Source of the DNA: Hymenobacter sp. BRD67
Lineage (GTDB): Bacteria; Bacteroidota; Bacteroidia; Cytophagales; Hymenobacteraceae
Length of the DNA stretch: 64,000 bases
NCBI RefSeq assembly: GCF_013256425.1
Contig: NZ_CP053907.1
Coordinates: forward strand, 1 to 64,000
Direction: 5' to 3'
Shown here: in pieces, positions 11,884 through 20,199 of the stretch
Position numbering within the stretch: the first letter of the stretch is position 1
How the letters are laid out: the number at the start of each line of letters is the position of its first letter
Program-made: the position numbers and the translations under genes
Notes under the pieces: model-generated
Told to the model about the DNA's origin: nothing
Databases searched by the model: none
Seen by the model: the letters and a program-made list of their open reading frames with translations, nothing else

Positions 11884-12021
11884 CTGCTGTTCGGCCTTCT
11901 CGTAGAGGCGTTGCAAGACCTTGTGTTTGCGCTGCAAGGCTAGGTACCGCCGGTGGACGACCAGAACTAGCCCGACCGCTGCCAGCAGGAGCCCGCACAG
12001 CACTACTTCAAGCCACGTCAT
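11851..12021 (-). CDS. Small single-pass membrane protein, 56 aa
   Basis: A clean short gene. The protein begins MTWLEVVLCGLLLAAVGLVL, a single transmembrane helix, followed by a basic amphipathic helix (HRRYLALQRKHKVLQRLYEK) and the end STLWTSKKP. The topology would be an N-terminal membrane anchor with a short cytoplasmic coiled-coil tail. Codon use is typical of the neighbourhood and the frame is unbroken from ATG to TAA. It faces the decayed CDF gene tail to tail and slightly overlaps its read-through frame. I do not recognise a family. It is supported only by a sensible protein layout. Confidence 0.45.
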   Translation of the reverse strand: MTWLEVVLCGLLLAAVGLVLVVHRRYLALQRKHKVLQRLYEKAEQQLSTLWTSKKP

Positions 12022-12243
12022 ATAGTAGTCGATAACCTGGCCCGCTCTAAATAGACGAAGGAGAAGCGCCCAGTGAGGGCCGTTCTCCTTCTGCTGCCAG
12101 GCAATGGCAACCCATTGCCTGGCAGGTAGTCAAAGATAACGCAAGCCGTCCAAATGGCCGCAACTATTCCCAGGACTACGCGGTACACCCTGCATCTGCT
12201 CCCAAGCCGGAGCTGGCCACCCAGTCGTTTGCCATGAGTTTGT

Positions 12244-12486
12244 GTGTTATTCGGTTTGCTTTTCTGCTGCCTGGCCTTTTTTCGGGAAGGCGTTTGGACA
12301 GCCTATACCCCGCAGGACGTGGCCCGCTGGCATGCCCAGGACGACCCAGGACGGAATGAACCGACTTATACCCGCCCCTCCCTGGCGAAAACGTCGGTTT
12401 CCGCGTCGGGCGACCTAGTGAATCCGGTCAGTTTGCCTCCCCGTGCCCAGCAGACGGAAGCACCAGTTCTACAAAAAGTTGGATAG
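12244..12486 (+). CDS. Small hypothetical secreted or membrane-anchored protein
   Basis: An 80-codon frame starting with GTG (MLFGLLFCCLAFF), a plausible signal or anchor segment, followed by a hydrophilic tail rich in Pro, Ala and Thr (YTPQDVARWHAQDDPGRNEP). No known family was recognised. A competing ATG at 12235 in another frame gives only about 43 residues. Weakly supported. Confidence 0.3.
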   Translation: MLFGLLFCCLAFFREGVWTAYTPQDVARWHAQDDPGRNEPTYTRPSLAKTSVSASGDLVNPVSLPPRAQQTEAPVLQKVG

Positions 12487-12960
12487 GACGGCCTTGTTAG
12501 GCGTGTTGGTGCAGGGCGTGCAGTATAGCCCGGACCTGCTGTTCGGTGTGCAAGGTGTCGCAGTGTAGGCCTTTTTATAGCAGCAGGGAGACAAAATTAC
12601 TTTAAGGACATACCATATATAATATGTTATTGACTTTTAACCAGATGCCATTTTCACACAGTCCAAAAAACTAGGTTCAATAAACCAATTGGCTGTTTCT
12701 TTCTGGACTGCCTTTCTGAACCCTGTTTGCTGAGGCAATTACTCAAGTGAGCTACAATACATACAGGGTCAATAAGTTACGGCTTTCTGGCCCTCACCCA
12801 AACTGCTTACAGTAATTTTACCCCCTCGCTGCTATAAGAAGGCCAACGTGGATTATGCTAAACAGCTACCTCCGTATCAGGTCAGCGGTAGAAAATAAGC
12901 GCTGGAAAGCCACTATGCCTACGCAGTAGCCCGCGACACTAGCGCTATTTTTGTGGCCTA
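12487..12960. other. AT-rich intergenic region
   Basis: No gene seen. Bases 12590-12790 are distinctly AT-rich relative to both flanks, with ATATATAATATG-like runs near 12610, suggesting a promoter region or foreign fragment. Confidence 0.45.
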
Positions 12961-12969
12961 CCTAATCGG

Positions 12970-13560
12970 TTGTGGTATGGGTGTGCAGCGCTTTTTAATG
13001 GTGGTGGACCAGACGCCGGTGCCCGCGCCGCCCACCAAGTACATGACGACGCACGCGCTGAAAGCGCGGGCTGGACCGCGACGATGATTGCCGCGTTGTT
13101 ACCGCGCCATGATGCCGCGCGCACGGCCTACGTTCGCCTGCCTGGCAGCGCCCAGGTCAAACTCTATCTGCGCACGCGCGTGGAGGAAGTCGAGCTCAGC
13201 GAGGAGTTTTTGATCTATCAGGAAAAAGCGGCTAAAGCCAAGGTGCGGCGTGGCTCCGCTGCGCGCACCGCGCAGCAGTAGGCACTCTTGAAGCGCTGCG
13301 TGCAGGGCTTTCGGCCGACCTTCACCTGGCCCGAGCGCTGGTGTCAGCGCTCAGATTGGCAATTGAGTTTGGTCGACGTGCGGGCGTTTTATGACCGGTG
13401 GGAACCCAAGTTCACGGACATAGGCCACACGGCTCGTCAGCGGGTGCTCGACGCGTTGCACGAGAAGAATCGGCGGTTGTTCAGCAAGCGCTTTCCGGGA
13501 GTGGAGCCTGGTCCGCAACGTCCCCCGAAGTTAAAGAAACAACCCTACACAACCCGCTGA
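12970..13560 (+). pseudogene. Unrecognised gene in two or more frames
   Basis: Two consecutive frames, 12970-13281 and 13288-13560, are preceded by a third carrying QRFLMVVDQTPVPAPPTKYM near 12990. The pieces with the most protein-like composition are ARTAYVRLPGSAQVKLYLRT, EEFLIYQEKAAKAKVRRGS, and SDWQLSLVDVRAFYDRWEPK with the end PQRPPKLKKQPYTTR. Together they could be one protein of about 200 residues broken by one or two shifts. I do not recognise it. It lies just outside the iteron region, so it may be a plasmid gene of unknown role. Confidence 0.35.
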
Positions 13561-13646
13561 TTAATAAGAAGTTTATAATGGTACAAAGGCCAAAAAATTC
13601 GCGAAATACTATTTTATACCTGGTATTTCTACGAAAATAAGCTTAC

Positions 13647-13769
13647 CCCCACAAAAATGGGGTGATGGTTAGTGCTGCTAGGTTTATATCGGATGCTTAA
13701 CTCTGGAGGTACTTTCCAGATGCCTAAAATACAAGAGTATTCTTCCCAGTGACCCCATTTTTGTGGGAG
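13647..13769. repeat. Iteron-like palindromes left of the IS3 element (2 copies)
   Basis: Two copies of the 16-mer CCCCACAAAAATGGGG-type sequence at 13647-13662 (forward) and 13754-13769 (reverse, last base changed). They match the copies right of the insertion sequence at 14993 and 15064, so they belong to the replication origin that the IS has split. Confidence 0.75.
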
Positions 13770-13854
13770 AGTATGTAAGCTTCCCCTGTAAGTAGGCCAG
13801 TGTAAACTAGAGGAAGGTGGTATTTTCACCCCCCCCCCTTTTTTTACCAGCCCT

Positions 13855-14118
13855 ATGAAAAAGAGTCGATTTAGTGAAGCCCAAATAGTGGGTATGTTGC
13901 GTCAGCAGGAACAAGGGCAGACCGTCGCGCAGATTTGTCGCGAGCACAGCATTAGCGAAGCCACGTTCTACGCCTGGAAAAACAAGTTCGGTGGCATGAG
14001 CACTAGTGAGTTGCAACGCCTGAAGCACCTGGAAGATGAAAACCGCCGCCTCAAACAGCTCTACGCCGAGTTAAGTCTGGAAAACCAGGTGATCAAGGAG
14101 GTGCTGCGAAAAAAGTAG
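13855..14118 (+). CDS. IS3-family transposase OrfA
   Basis: An 87-residue DNA-binding subunit of the IS3 transposase. The start MKKSRFSEAQIVGMLRQQEQ is followed by the helix-turn-helix (GQTVAQICREHSISEATFYA, then WKNKFGG) and a leucine-zipper-like helix (LQRLKHLEDENRRLKQLYAE ... NQVIKEVLRKK). It ends at the run AAAAAAG at 14110-14116, the usual place for ribosomal frameshifting into orfB. As given, orfB continues in the +1 frame rather than the customary -1. One missing A in that run would restore the normal arrangement. The protein itself is intact. Confidence 0.92.
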   Translation: MKKSRFSEAQIVGMLRQQEQGQTVAQICREHSISEATFYAWKNKFGGMSTSELQRLKHLEDENRRLKQLYAELSLENQVIKEVLRKK

Positions 14119-14949
14119 TTACCCCACGGCCCGACGCGAAGCGGCTCACTACGCCTGCGAGCGGGGGCTGAGCCAGCGCCAGGCGTGTCGACTAACGGGC
14201 CTGGCCCGCGAGAGCTATGCCACCCGTCGGGTGGGGGCCGTGGGGGACTGCAAGCCACCGACGCCGACCTGGTCACCCGCTTGCGGGCGCTGGTCAAGCG
14301 GCATGGGGGTTGGGGCTTTTGGAAATACTACTATCGGCTGCGCAAGCTCGGGGTGGTAGTCAATCACAAGCGGCTCTGGCGACTCTACCAGGCAAGGAGC
14401 TTGCAACTGGGAAAGCGGCGCAAAAAGAAGCGGTTGCCTGAACGGGTCAAACGACCGCTGGAAGTACCCACCCAGCCCAATGTCTGCTGGTCGCTCGATT
14501 TTATGAGCGATGCCTTAACCGATGGGCGGCGCTTCCGCACCTTGAACGTGGTCGAGGACTGGAACCGGGAAGTGCTCGGTATAGAAGTCGATTTCTCGCT
14601 ACCGGCCGCTCGCGTCGTGGCCCTGCTCACCACCCTGGTCAGCCGCTACGGCTCGCCGGCCCGGATTCGGGTGGATAACGGCCCTGAACTTATCAGTCAG
14701 GTGCTCCAGACCTGGTGTCAGGAGCAACACATCGAGTTGCACTGGATTCAACCCGCTAGCCCGACCCAAAATGCCTATATTGAACGCTTTAACGGCTCGT
14801 TTCGCCGCGAACTGCTCAATGCCTATCTCTTTACCACGCTACGGCAGGTGCGCGAACAGTGCCAGAGCTGGCAGTACGATTACAATCATTTGCGCCCGCA
14901 TGAGGCCCTTAACTTTCTAACCCCCATGGAGTTTCGTCAAGCTGCCTAA
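14117..14949 (+). CDS. IS3-family transposase OrfB (DDE integrase), one frameshift
   Basis: The catalytic subunit. The N-terminal helical part reads ARREAAHYACERGLSQRQAC, then RLTGLARESYATRR, from 14117. After a G-run near 14232-14247 the frame shifts and the rest reads without break from LQATDADLVTRLRALVKRHG to the end. DDE motif residues are visible: the first D in CWSLDFMSDAL, the second D in IRVDNGPELIS, and the E in NAYIERFNGSFRREL, followed by HLRPHEALNFLTP. The break is explained by one missing G; a true inactivating deletion is the alternative. Apart from that the protein has full length. Confidence 0.87.
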
Positions 14950-14992
14950 CTCCAGTTTTGACTGGCCTACTTTGAGGGGAGCTTACAAGTAA

Positions 14993-15390
14993 CCCCATTT
15001 TTGTGGGGGAATACAAATACAAAAATTGCCTTTACAAGGCGTGAAACAGCATTTTGCGCTATTCCCCACAAAAATGGGGTCGCTCGCGTCTTTCTATGCT
15101 ACTTAATCGGAACGGGTGTCGTCCTAACAAACTGATCTTTAAATTAAAAAACTGCTCAAGAAACAGTAGTTACTTATTTTAAATAGTTTATTAAGTTTAC
15201 AGGTAGCGTAAGTTTTTGTCTATCAATTATTTGCAGGGTATTATCCCCACAGAAATGGGGTTATTCCCCACAGAAATGGGGTTATTCCCCCACAGAAATG
15301 GGGTTATTCCCCACAGAAATGGGGTCTTAGGAGCCGGACTCCCCCACAGAAGTGGGGTCATTCCCCACAGGTTAAAATTAGTTGTGGGGG
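14993..15390. other. ori: Plasmid replication origin: palindromic iteron cluster
   Basis: Upstream of rep lie two CCCCACAAAAATGGGG-type copies (14993-15008 reverse, 15064-15079 forward). Then comes a tight cluster of CCCCACAGAAATGGGG-type copies at 15245, 15266, 15288, 15309 and 15342 (the last with one change). Spacing in the first four is 21-22 bases, two DNA turns, as expected for iterons. A final half-copy pair at 15363-15388 faces inward around an AT-rich centre. Each unit is itself an imperfect palindrome (CCCCA...TGGGG), allowing a Rep dimer or monomers on either strand. The stretch 15120-15235 is AT-rich, suitable as the melting region. Function inferred from position next to rep. Confidence 0.85.
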
Positions 15391-15438
15391 AATAAGTGGA
15401 AATGCCTTTACATTTGCTAGGCATATCCTAACGCTCTC

Positions 15439-16602
15439 ATGACCAAAGACCTTATAACTACTACAAACCCATTGGTAGTGCAACATAACGCAATGGTAAA
15501 CGCTGGTTTCACTATGTCAGCGTTAGAGATGCGTTGCTTTTTAGCCATGATTAGTCGCATTGGTCGCGATGATACGGCTCTACCAGTATGTCGAATTCCC
15601 GTGCGAGAGTTGTGTGCAGATAGCAATAGTAAAAATGTCTACACCGAAGTTCGGGCGATGACTGAAAAGATGGCTAGCCGTTTCCTGCTTCTAGAAGTAT
15701 TAGGGCCCAACGGCGAGCGAATGAAGGAGCCTGATATTAAGAACCGTCCACTAATGGGGGCTATTGATTACCTGAAGCGCGAGGGCGTGGTGGAAGCGGT
15801 ATTCAATGAACACCTAAAGCCCTATTTGCTAGAGCTGAAGAATAACTTCACTAAGGCTCAGTTGAGCCAAGTGCTTAAAATCAAGCGGCCTGCTTCGCAC
15901 CGCATTTACTGGCTACTGCGCGAGTATGCAGCTTTTGGTAAGCGCACGATTAGTGTCAGCGAGTTACGACACGTACTTGGGTTGAAAGATGAATATGTTG
16001 ACCGCTTCGACCACTTTCGCGCCCGAGTGCTTGACCCAGCTCAGGAGGAACTAGCACAAACAGATTTGCCCTTCACATACGAGCTAATCAAACAGGGACG
16101 CGTCATCACAGAAATTCGATTTCTTTTTGCCCCTACGAGCGCTGCACTTCCCGAACTAATACCTCCGAGTGAGGCCTGGGCTACTGCGCTGCTAGCTGCT
16201 GGCGTGGCTGATAAGAGCTTGGAGGCCGTGCGTGAGAAGCTAGAAGCTGGGACCTATGATGAAGGTTATATACGCTTCGTACTCCAGGCAGTACGGACAC
16301 AGGCAGATGCAGGCAAAGTAAAAAAGCCAGCTGGTGCCATATTTAAGGCATTGATGGACGGCTACCTCTTGCCAGCGTATCAAAAAACCCAATTGACATC
16401 TGCCAAACCCAAAACTAGGACAAACCAAGCGTTAAGTAGCCAGCGCAAAAAATTGCAGAGTGAGTTGGAGGATGCCCGCAACAGCCTGTCATTTTTTCAA
16501 ACGTCTCTACTGTATACCGATGATACTCGTCCGTCATTTGTAGCGCAGGTCAAAAGCAAAATTGCCGAATTAGAGCAGCAGCTGCTACAGCTAGAAGCCT
16601 AG
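15439..16602 (+). CDS. repB: Plasmid replication initiator, Rep_3/RepB family
   Basis: A 387-residue initiator that binds the iterons and opens the origin. The N-terminal winged-helix domain reads MTKDLITTTNPLVVQHNAMV, then GFTMSALEMRCFLAMISRI, the typical 'one helix then LS..E.R.l..li' opening of Rep_3 proteins. The second winged helix is around residues 110-230 (YLLELKNNFTKAQLSQVLKI, then KRPASHRIYWLLREYAAFGK, with HVLGLKDEYVDRFDHFRARV). The C-terminal third is Lys/Gln-rich with a coiled coil (KKLQSELEDARNSLSFFQTS). The frame is intact from ATG to TAG. Rep likely controls its own transcription through the iterons just upstream. It converges with the par operon. Confidence 0.9.
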   Translation: MTKDLITTTNPLVVQHNAMVNAGFTMSALEMRCFLAMISRIGRDDTALPVCRIPVRELCADSNSKNVYTEVRAMTEKMASRFLLLEVLGPNGERMKEPDIKNRPLMGAIDYLKREGVVEAVFNEHLKPYLLELKNNFTKAQLSQVLKIKRPASHRIYWLLREYAAFGKRTISVSELRHVLGLKDEYVDRFDHFRARVLDPAQEELAQTDLPFTYELIKQGRVITEIRFLFAPTSAALPELIPPSEAWATALLAAGVADKSLEAVREKLEAGTYDEGYIRFVLQAVRTQADAGKVKKPAGAIFKALMDGYLLPAYQKTQLTSAKPKTRTNQALSSQRKKLQSELEDARNSLSFFQTSLLYTDDTRPSFVAQVKSKIAELEQQLLQLEA

Positions 16603-16641
16603 CCCCTACCCTATTTGACTGTTTTACTGCTATTGAAAAAA

Positions 16642-16667
16642 AAAGCTCCTATCGCGATAGGAGCTTT
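16642..16667. terminator. Perfect 26-bp palindrome between convergent rep and par genes
   Basis: Two 13-base arms (AAAGCTCCTATCG and its complement) with no unpaired loop, preceded by a run of A. It lies 40 bases past the rep stop and 13 bases before the end of the par operon on the other strand. A bidirectional terminator is the simplest reading; a protein-binding site is possible. Confidence 0.75.
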
Positions 16668-16679
16668 AAACGTTTACTG

Positions 16680-16997
16680 CTACCGCAACTTCTTACTGGT
16701 GCGAAGTAGTTTTTGCAATAATGCATCAGGCAATGGCTTATCGGCTTCGGGATAGGCAGCCAATTCCTTTACCAAGGCCGCTTCAGTTAGCTCCTTCATT
16801 AGAAAGCCAGGTACCCAGTACTCGGCTTGCTTCAGCTTGAGGTACGTTTCGCGGGTCACAGCAGTAGTGAATGATACCCAAACTGTTTGCTCTTCACCAT
16901 CACTAGGTAATGGCTCCGGGCTTTCAGCCTGCACTGGCTCGATTCGCTCGTTGATAGAAGAAAGGACTTTTTTACCGAAAGTAGGTTTAGTGCTCAT
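16680..16997 (-). CDS. Probable partition partner of ParA (small ParB-like role)
   Basis: A 105-residue protein beginning MSTKPTFGKKVLSSINERIE, with an acidic linker (PEPLPSDGEEQTVW) and a C-terminal helical part (YLKLKQAEYWVPGFLMKELT ... LLQKLLRTSKKLR). Its start codon overlaps the parA stop codon by four bases (ATGA), so the two are translationally coupled. Small DNA-binding partners in this position are usual in plasmid par operons. The sequence VSFTTAVTRETYLKLKQAEYW could be a ribbon-helix-helix-type segment, as in Bacteroidetes partition partners, but I could not confirm this. The role is assigned from context. Confidence 0.6.
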   Translation of the reverse strand: MSTKPTFGKKVLSSINERIEPVQAESPEPLPSDGEEQTVWVSFTTAVTRETYLKLKQAEYWVPGFLMKELTEAALVKELAAYPEADKPLPDALLQKLLRTSKKLR

Positions 16998-17872
16998 AGA
17001 CGGGTAAGGATTTCGGCCGTAAGGGCAGTATAATCTTGGGCGCCAGCGGATTGGTTAGCCCAAGTGAAGATGCTTTCCTTCTCAATCTGGGCTTCTACTA
17101 GCGCTACATTGGGGCGGATAGTAGTGTTCATAACTAGAGGTCCAAATACGGGGTGTGCTTCTAGCAACGCAACCATATCCTTCTGTGCTCGGCGTCGGTC
17201 GTTGCGGTTATACTGTGTGAAAAACAGGCCTCCAATCTTCAGGTCTTTGTTAAGTCGCTTCTGCACCTGCTGACACACATCCAGTAGGCCTACCAGGCCT
17301 TCAATACCATAGTACTCTGGCTGTGCAGGGATGAAGACAGCGGTGGCCGCTGTTAGAGCAGCATAGGTCAGCTTACCCAGACCTCCTGGTGTATCAATCA
17401 AGCAGAAATCAATAGCTTCCACTTCATCGAGTAGCTCCTTCAATGCAAATTCGGCACCTGGCTTTTTGCCGATGCGCTCCTCGGCCTCTGCTAAATCAGG
17501 CGAACTAGGCACTAGGTACAGACCCTCCCCTACTTCCTGCACCGTGTCAGACAGGCTCGCCTGACCAAGCAATACCGCATCAAGGCGTTTGCCTAAAGGA
17601 GTGGGTAGTGTAAAGCTTTGGGTTAGGTTGCATTGACTATCACAGTCAATTAGCAGTACGCTGTGTCCTTGCTCTCGCAAGGTTTGGGCAACGTTTAGAC
17701 AACTTGTTGTCTTACCTGTGCCTCCCTTATGGTTGGCCATTACAATAGTTCGCATGGCACAAATAAAAGCAATAGTTTCAATGCGCACAATATGCTCCTT
17801 TGTTTCCACGGTTACCATTGTAACAATTGTTGAGATAGCACCCGTAGTTTTATTATTTAAAAGGCTCTCCAT
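16994..17872 (-). CDS. parA: ParA-family partition ATPase
   Basis: A plasmid segregation ATPase. The deviant Walker A motif is clear in MANHKGGTGKTTSCLNVAQT, with the ATP-site Asp region LLIDCDSQCNLTQSF and the Walker B-like segment IDFCLIDTPGGLGKLTYAAL. Later parts fit ParA/Soj: VFIPAQPEYYGIEGLVGLLD and FTQYNRNDRRRAQKD. The family's usual start would be the ATG at 17755 (MRTIVMANHKGG). The longest frame adds 39 residues from 17872 (MESLLNNKTTGAIS). The extension is Thr/Val-rich and its DNA holds the palindrome ACAATTGT, so it may be an operator rather than protein. It sits first in a two-gene operon. Confidence 0.9.
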   Translation of the reverse strand: MESLLNNKTTGAISTIVTMVTVETKEHIVRIETIAFICAMRTIVMANHKGGTGKTTSCLNVAQTLREQGHSVLLIDCDSQCNLTQSFTLPTPLGKRLDAVLLGQASLSDTVQEVGEGLYLVPSSPDLAEAEERIGKKPGAEFALKELLDEVEAIDFCLIDTPGGLGKLTYAALTAATAVFIPAQPEYYGIEGLVGLLDVCQQVQKRLNKDLKIGGLFFTQYNRNDRRRAQKDMVALLEAHPVFGPLVMNTTIRPNVALVEAQIEKESIFTWANQSAGAQDYTALTAEILTRL

Positions 17873-17879
17873 TAGTATT

Positions 17880-18360
17880 TTATCCTTAATTGGGCAGCAG
17901 GCGTAATAAGCGGCTTAAAAACTTAACCGATTAAATTTTTTAAATTCTAGCCATATTTACCGTAGTTTAAATTTTAACAATTGTGAGTATTTCTCTGAAA
18001 TAACCTGATGAATAAGTGGTGCTGATAATAGCACAAGAGTTGAAACCGAAAGTATCAGTACAGAATCTGCTCAGGTGTATAGCACATCACAAAGCCCTCT
18101 ATTAGGGGCTTAATTGGCAACCCTTTATCATAGTATCCTATGTTCAGACGAGAGCAGTAATTTGGATGGACAAGAAGGAAAAGGGCGGAACAAGATTCTT
18201 CACAGTAGGGGGCGTCCGAGCCCGTATTAGATGACAATCCCCGCTCTTTTCTAAGGGCACTTTGAACAGTTCCAAGAGGCCATCAGAGCCTGTATTAGGA
18301 TAGCAAAAGATTCTCTAGAAGTCCTTTTTCAGCCTTTCTCTCACTCTTTATTGCTTCGCT
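17880..18360. other. AT-rich region upstream of parA; candidate centromere or operator
   Basis: No gene supported. The sequence is AT-rich at 17920-18060 and repeats the word AACAATTGT (near 17821 inside the long parA frame and near 17978). Partition sites are often found here, but I see no array of repeats. The last 100 bases before 18362 probably belong to the IS110 left end. Confidence 0.4.
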
Positions 18361-18361
18361 C

Positions 18362-19341
18362 ATGGTTTCCTCGTCTCCCTTGCCCGTCGTTGGCCTCGAC
18401 GTAAGCAAAGCCACGCTGGCCGTTTGTTATCACGTAGACCACCAAGTACGCCACCTGGAAGTGCGCAATGATAAGGCGGGCTTGCCCAACTGCTCCACGC
18501 ATGCGGCGCGCAGTGTCTCTTCGTGATGGAGGCTATAGGTACCTACTACCTGGCGTTGGCGTATCATTTACACGAGCAGGGGGGCCAGGTGGCGGTGCTC
18601 AATCCGCTCATCATCCGGCGCTTCATCCAAATTCACTTGGGCAAGAGCAAAACGGACCGTAAAGATGCGTACTGGCTGCTGCGTTATGGCCAACAACAAG
18701 CAGTTAAACCCTGGCAACCAGCGGAATCGGTACTGGTCGAATGTCGCCAGTTAGAGCAGGTGACCGAACAGCTGCTCAAGCAGAAAACCATGGTGAGCAA
18801 CTTGTTGGAGGCCTTGCAGCGTCAGCCCGTGATTAGCCACCTGGCTCAACAATGGCTCCAGCAGACCTGGCAGCTGCTCGATGACCAGGTGCAGGCGCTC
18901 GAAACCGAGTTATTAACTCTGCTGGAAACGCGCTTCAGCCGGGAAATGACGCTCTTACGCTCGATTCCGGGCATCGGTCGCAAGACAGCTGGCCTGCTCC
19001 TCTTATTTGCCGGCGGCTTCACGCGCCTCGACAACTACCGCCAGCTCATTGCCAAAGCCGGCCTCTCGCCCCGCGAGTACACTTCCGGCACCAGCGTGCG
19101 GGGCAAAGTCCGTATCACGAAGATGGGCGGCGGCTTGATTCGCGGCAAACTCTTTATGTGCAGCTTCGCCGCCATCAAATTCAACGCAGCATGTAAAGCG
19201 CTCTACGACCGATTAGTAGCGAAGGGTAAAAATGGCAAAGTGGCGCTGATTGCCGTCTGCAACAAGCTCCTCAAGCAAGCCTTTGCCATTGTCAAATCCG
19301 GTGTACCCTACCACGCTGATTTTACCAAAAATTTCGCTTAA
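18362..19341 (+). CDS. IS110-family transposase, one frameshift
   Basis: A DEDD-type transposase of about 326 residues. The first catalytic Asp is in PVVGLDVSKATLAVCYHV. After a frame change near 18480 the second acid appears in LFVMEAIGTYYLALAYHLHE. Further on come LGKSKTDRKDAYWLLRYGQQ (the DRKDA motif), the second domain SIPGIGRKTAGLLLLFAGGF and AGLSPREYTSGTSVRGKVRI, and the end GVPYHADFTKNFA. Restoring one G in the GGG run near 18480 joins NDKAG to LAQLLHACGAQ and gives a normal protein. IS110 elements usually lack terminal inverted repeats, and I could not set the element's ends. Confidence 0.88.
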
Positions 19342-19382
19342 ATATCGGCTATTCAACACAGTTCATCTAACACAATCCCAGA

Positions 19383-19979
19383 CTACTCATCGCTGTTCCC
19401 CGAGCTGACCGGGTAAAGCTGCTGCACGAGGGAGCGCCGCCTTTCCGGGTCAGTTTCCTCGTGCAATTGTCGATTCAGGTCGATGAAATGGCTTGCGTCG
19501 GCGAGGAATGTCTCCGTTAGCGTGAGCGCGGCTAGCCATTCCCCAAAGTCTACCAGGGCGGCTTGCCCACCAAGGGAGTTGAAATAAGCAGCGTAGGAGG
19601 CAGCGTCGAGCGGCGCCTCCTCCCACGGCTCAGCGGGGGTGATAGGTCTACCTAAGAAGCTAGCCAGCAGGTGAGTGTCCGCGCGGTAGGTTGCGCGTGC
19701 TTTCTGTGCCGCGTCCTGAAGCCTGCCGTTGCTAAACAGGATGATCGTCCACTCGAAGAGAAAGTCGGGAAAGCCCGCATCATCAGGGAAATTGCGATGG
19801 AACCAACGCAGGTAGGTGAGGCCGCTCTTGAAGTCGCCGAGCTGCACGTAGTACCGGGTGGGAAAGTAGCGCAGCCCCCGGCTATCATCGTAGCACCCAA
19901 ACTTGCGCTTCTCCGCAGCCAGGACGCGCCGGATGTCCGTAATCTTCTGGCGGAGACGCTCGGCTTGCTTCGGGGTCAT
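19383..19979 (-). CDS. Hypothetical protein, 198 aa, helical
   Basis: An intact frame from ATG with an acidic, helix-rich sequence starting MTPKQAERLRQKITDIRRVL. A TPR-like pattern is suggested by YYVQLGDFKSGLTYLRWFHR, NFPDDAGFPDFLFEWTII and LFSNGRLQDAAQKARATYRA. The protein ends with an acidic tail (VSSGNSDE). It is probably cytoplasmic. It stands alone between IS110 and the purine-rich tract. I cannot assign a function. Confidence 0.65.
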   Translation of the reverse strand: MTPKQAERLRQKITDIRRVLAAEKRKFGCYDDSRGLRYFPTRYYVQLGDFKSGLTYLRWFHRNFPDDAGFPDFLFEWTIILFSNGRLQDAAQKARATYRADTHLLASFLGRPITPAEPWEEAPLDAASYAAYFNSLGGQAALVDFGEWLAALTLTETFLADASHFIDLNRQLHEETDPERRRSLVQQLYPVSSGNSDE

Positions 19980-20199
19980 AGCAGGAAGGATGTTGCCGAA
20001 AGGTAAGTGGAGAGCATCAAAAGTGTGGGGCAGTTACGGTTAAGCGGCCATCAGTAGGGATTCCAGATTATGAAATCAATACTTGCGGTTGTGCCAGTAC
20101 TGACCGGAGAATGGAATTGTCCCACACTTTTTGATGCGCTCTTCTGCTGCTCCCTAAAGCCTGATGCTGTGCCGCGAAACCAAACCACCTCAGCCGGAG

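Larger units (their letters stand above)
13775..14987 (+). mobile_element. IS3-family insertion sequence
   Basis: About 1.2 kb, with imperfect terminal inverted repeats. The left end begins TGTAAGCTTCCCCTGTAAGT. The right end read on the minus strand begins TGTAAGCTCCCCTCAAAGTA, and both continue AGGCCAGT with AAACT shortly after. The flanks carry a 4-bp direct repeat AGTA (13771-13774 and 14988-14991), the usual target duplication size for IS3. It holds orfA and orfB, and sits between iteron copies of the origin. Confidence 0.88.

Noticed and set aside
17756..17872. N-terminal extension of ParA
   Set aside because: The Walker A motif normally lies near the start; the extra 39 residues look like translated operator DNA, though I left the longer frame as the feature bound and noted both starts.
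18240..19380. Terminal inverted repeats for the IS110 element
   Set aside because: Similar words (TTAGATGACAATCCC near 18225 and CATCTAACACAATCCC near 19364) are not in the arrangement needed, and this family usually has none; element ends not called.
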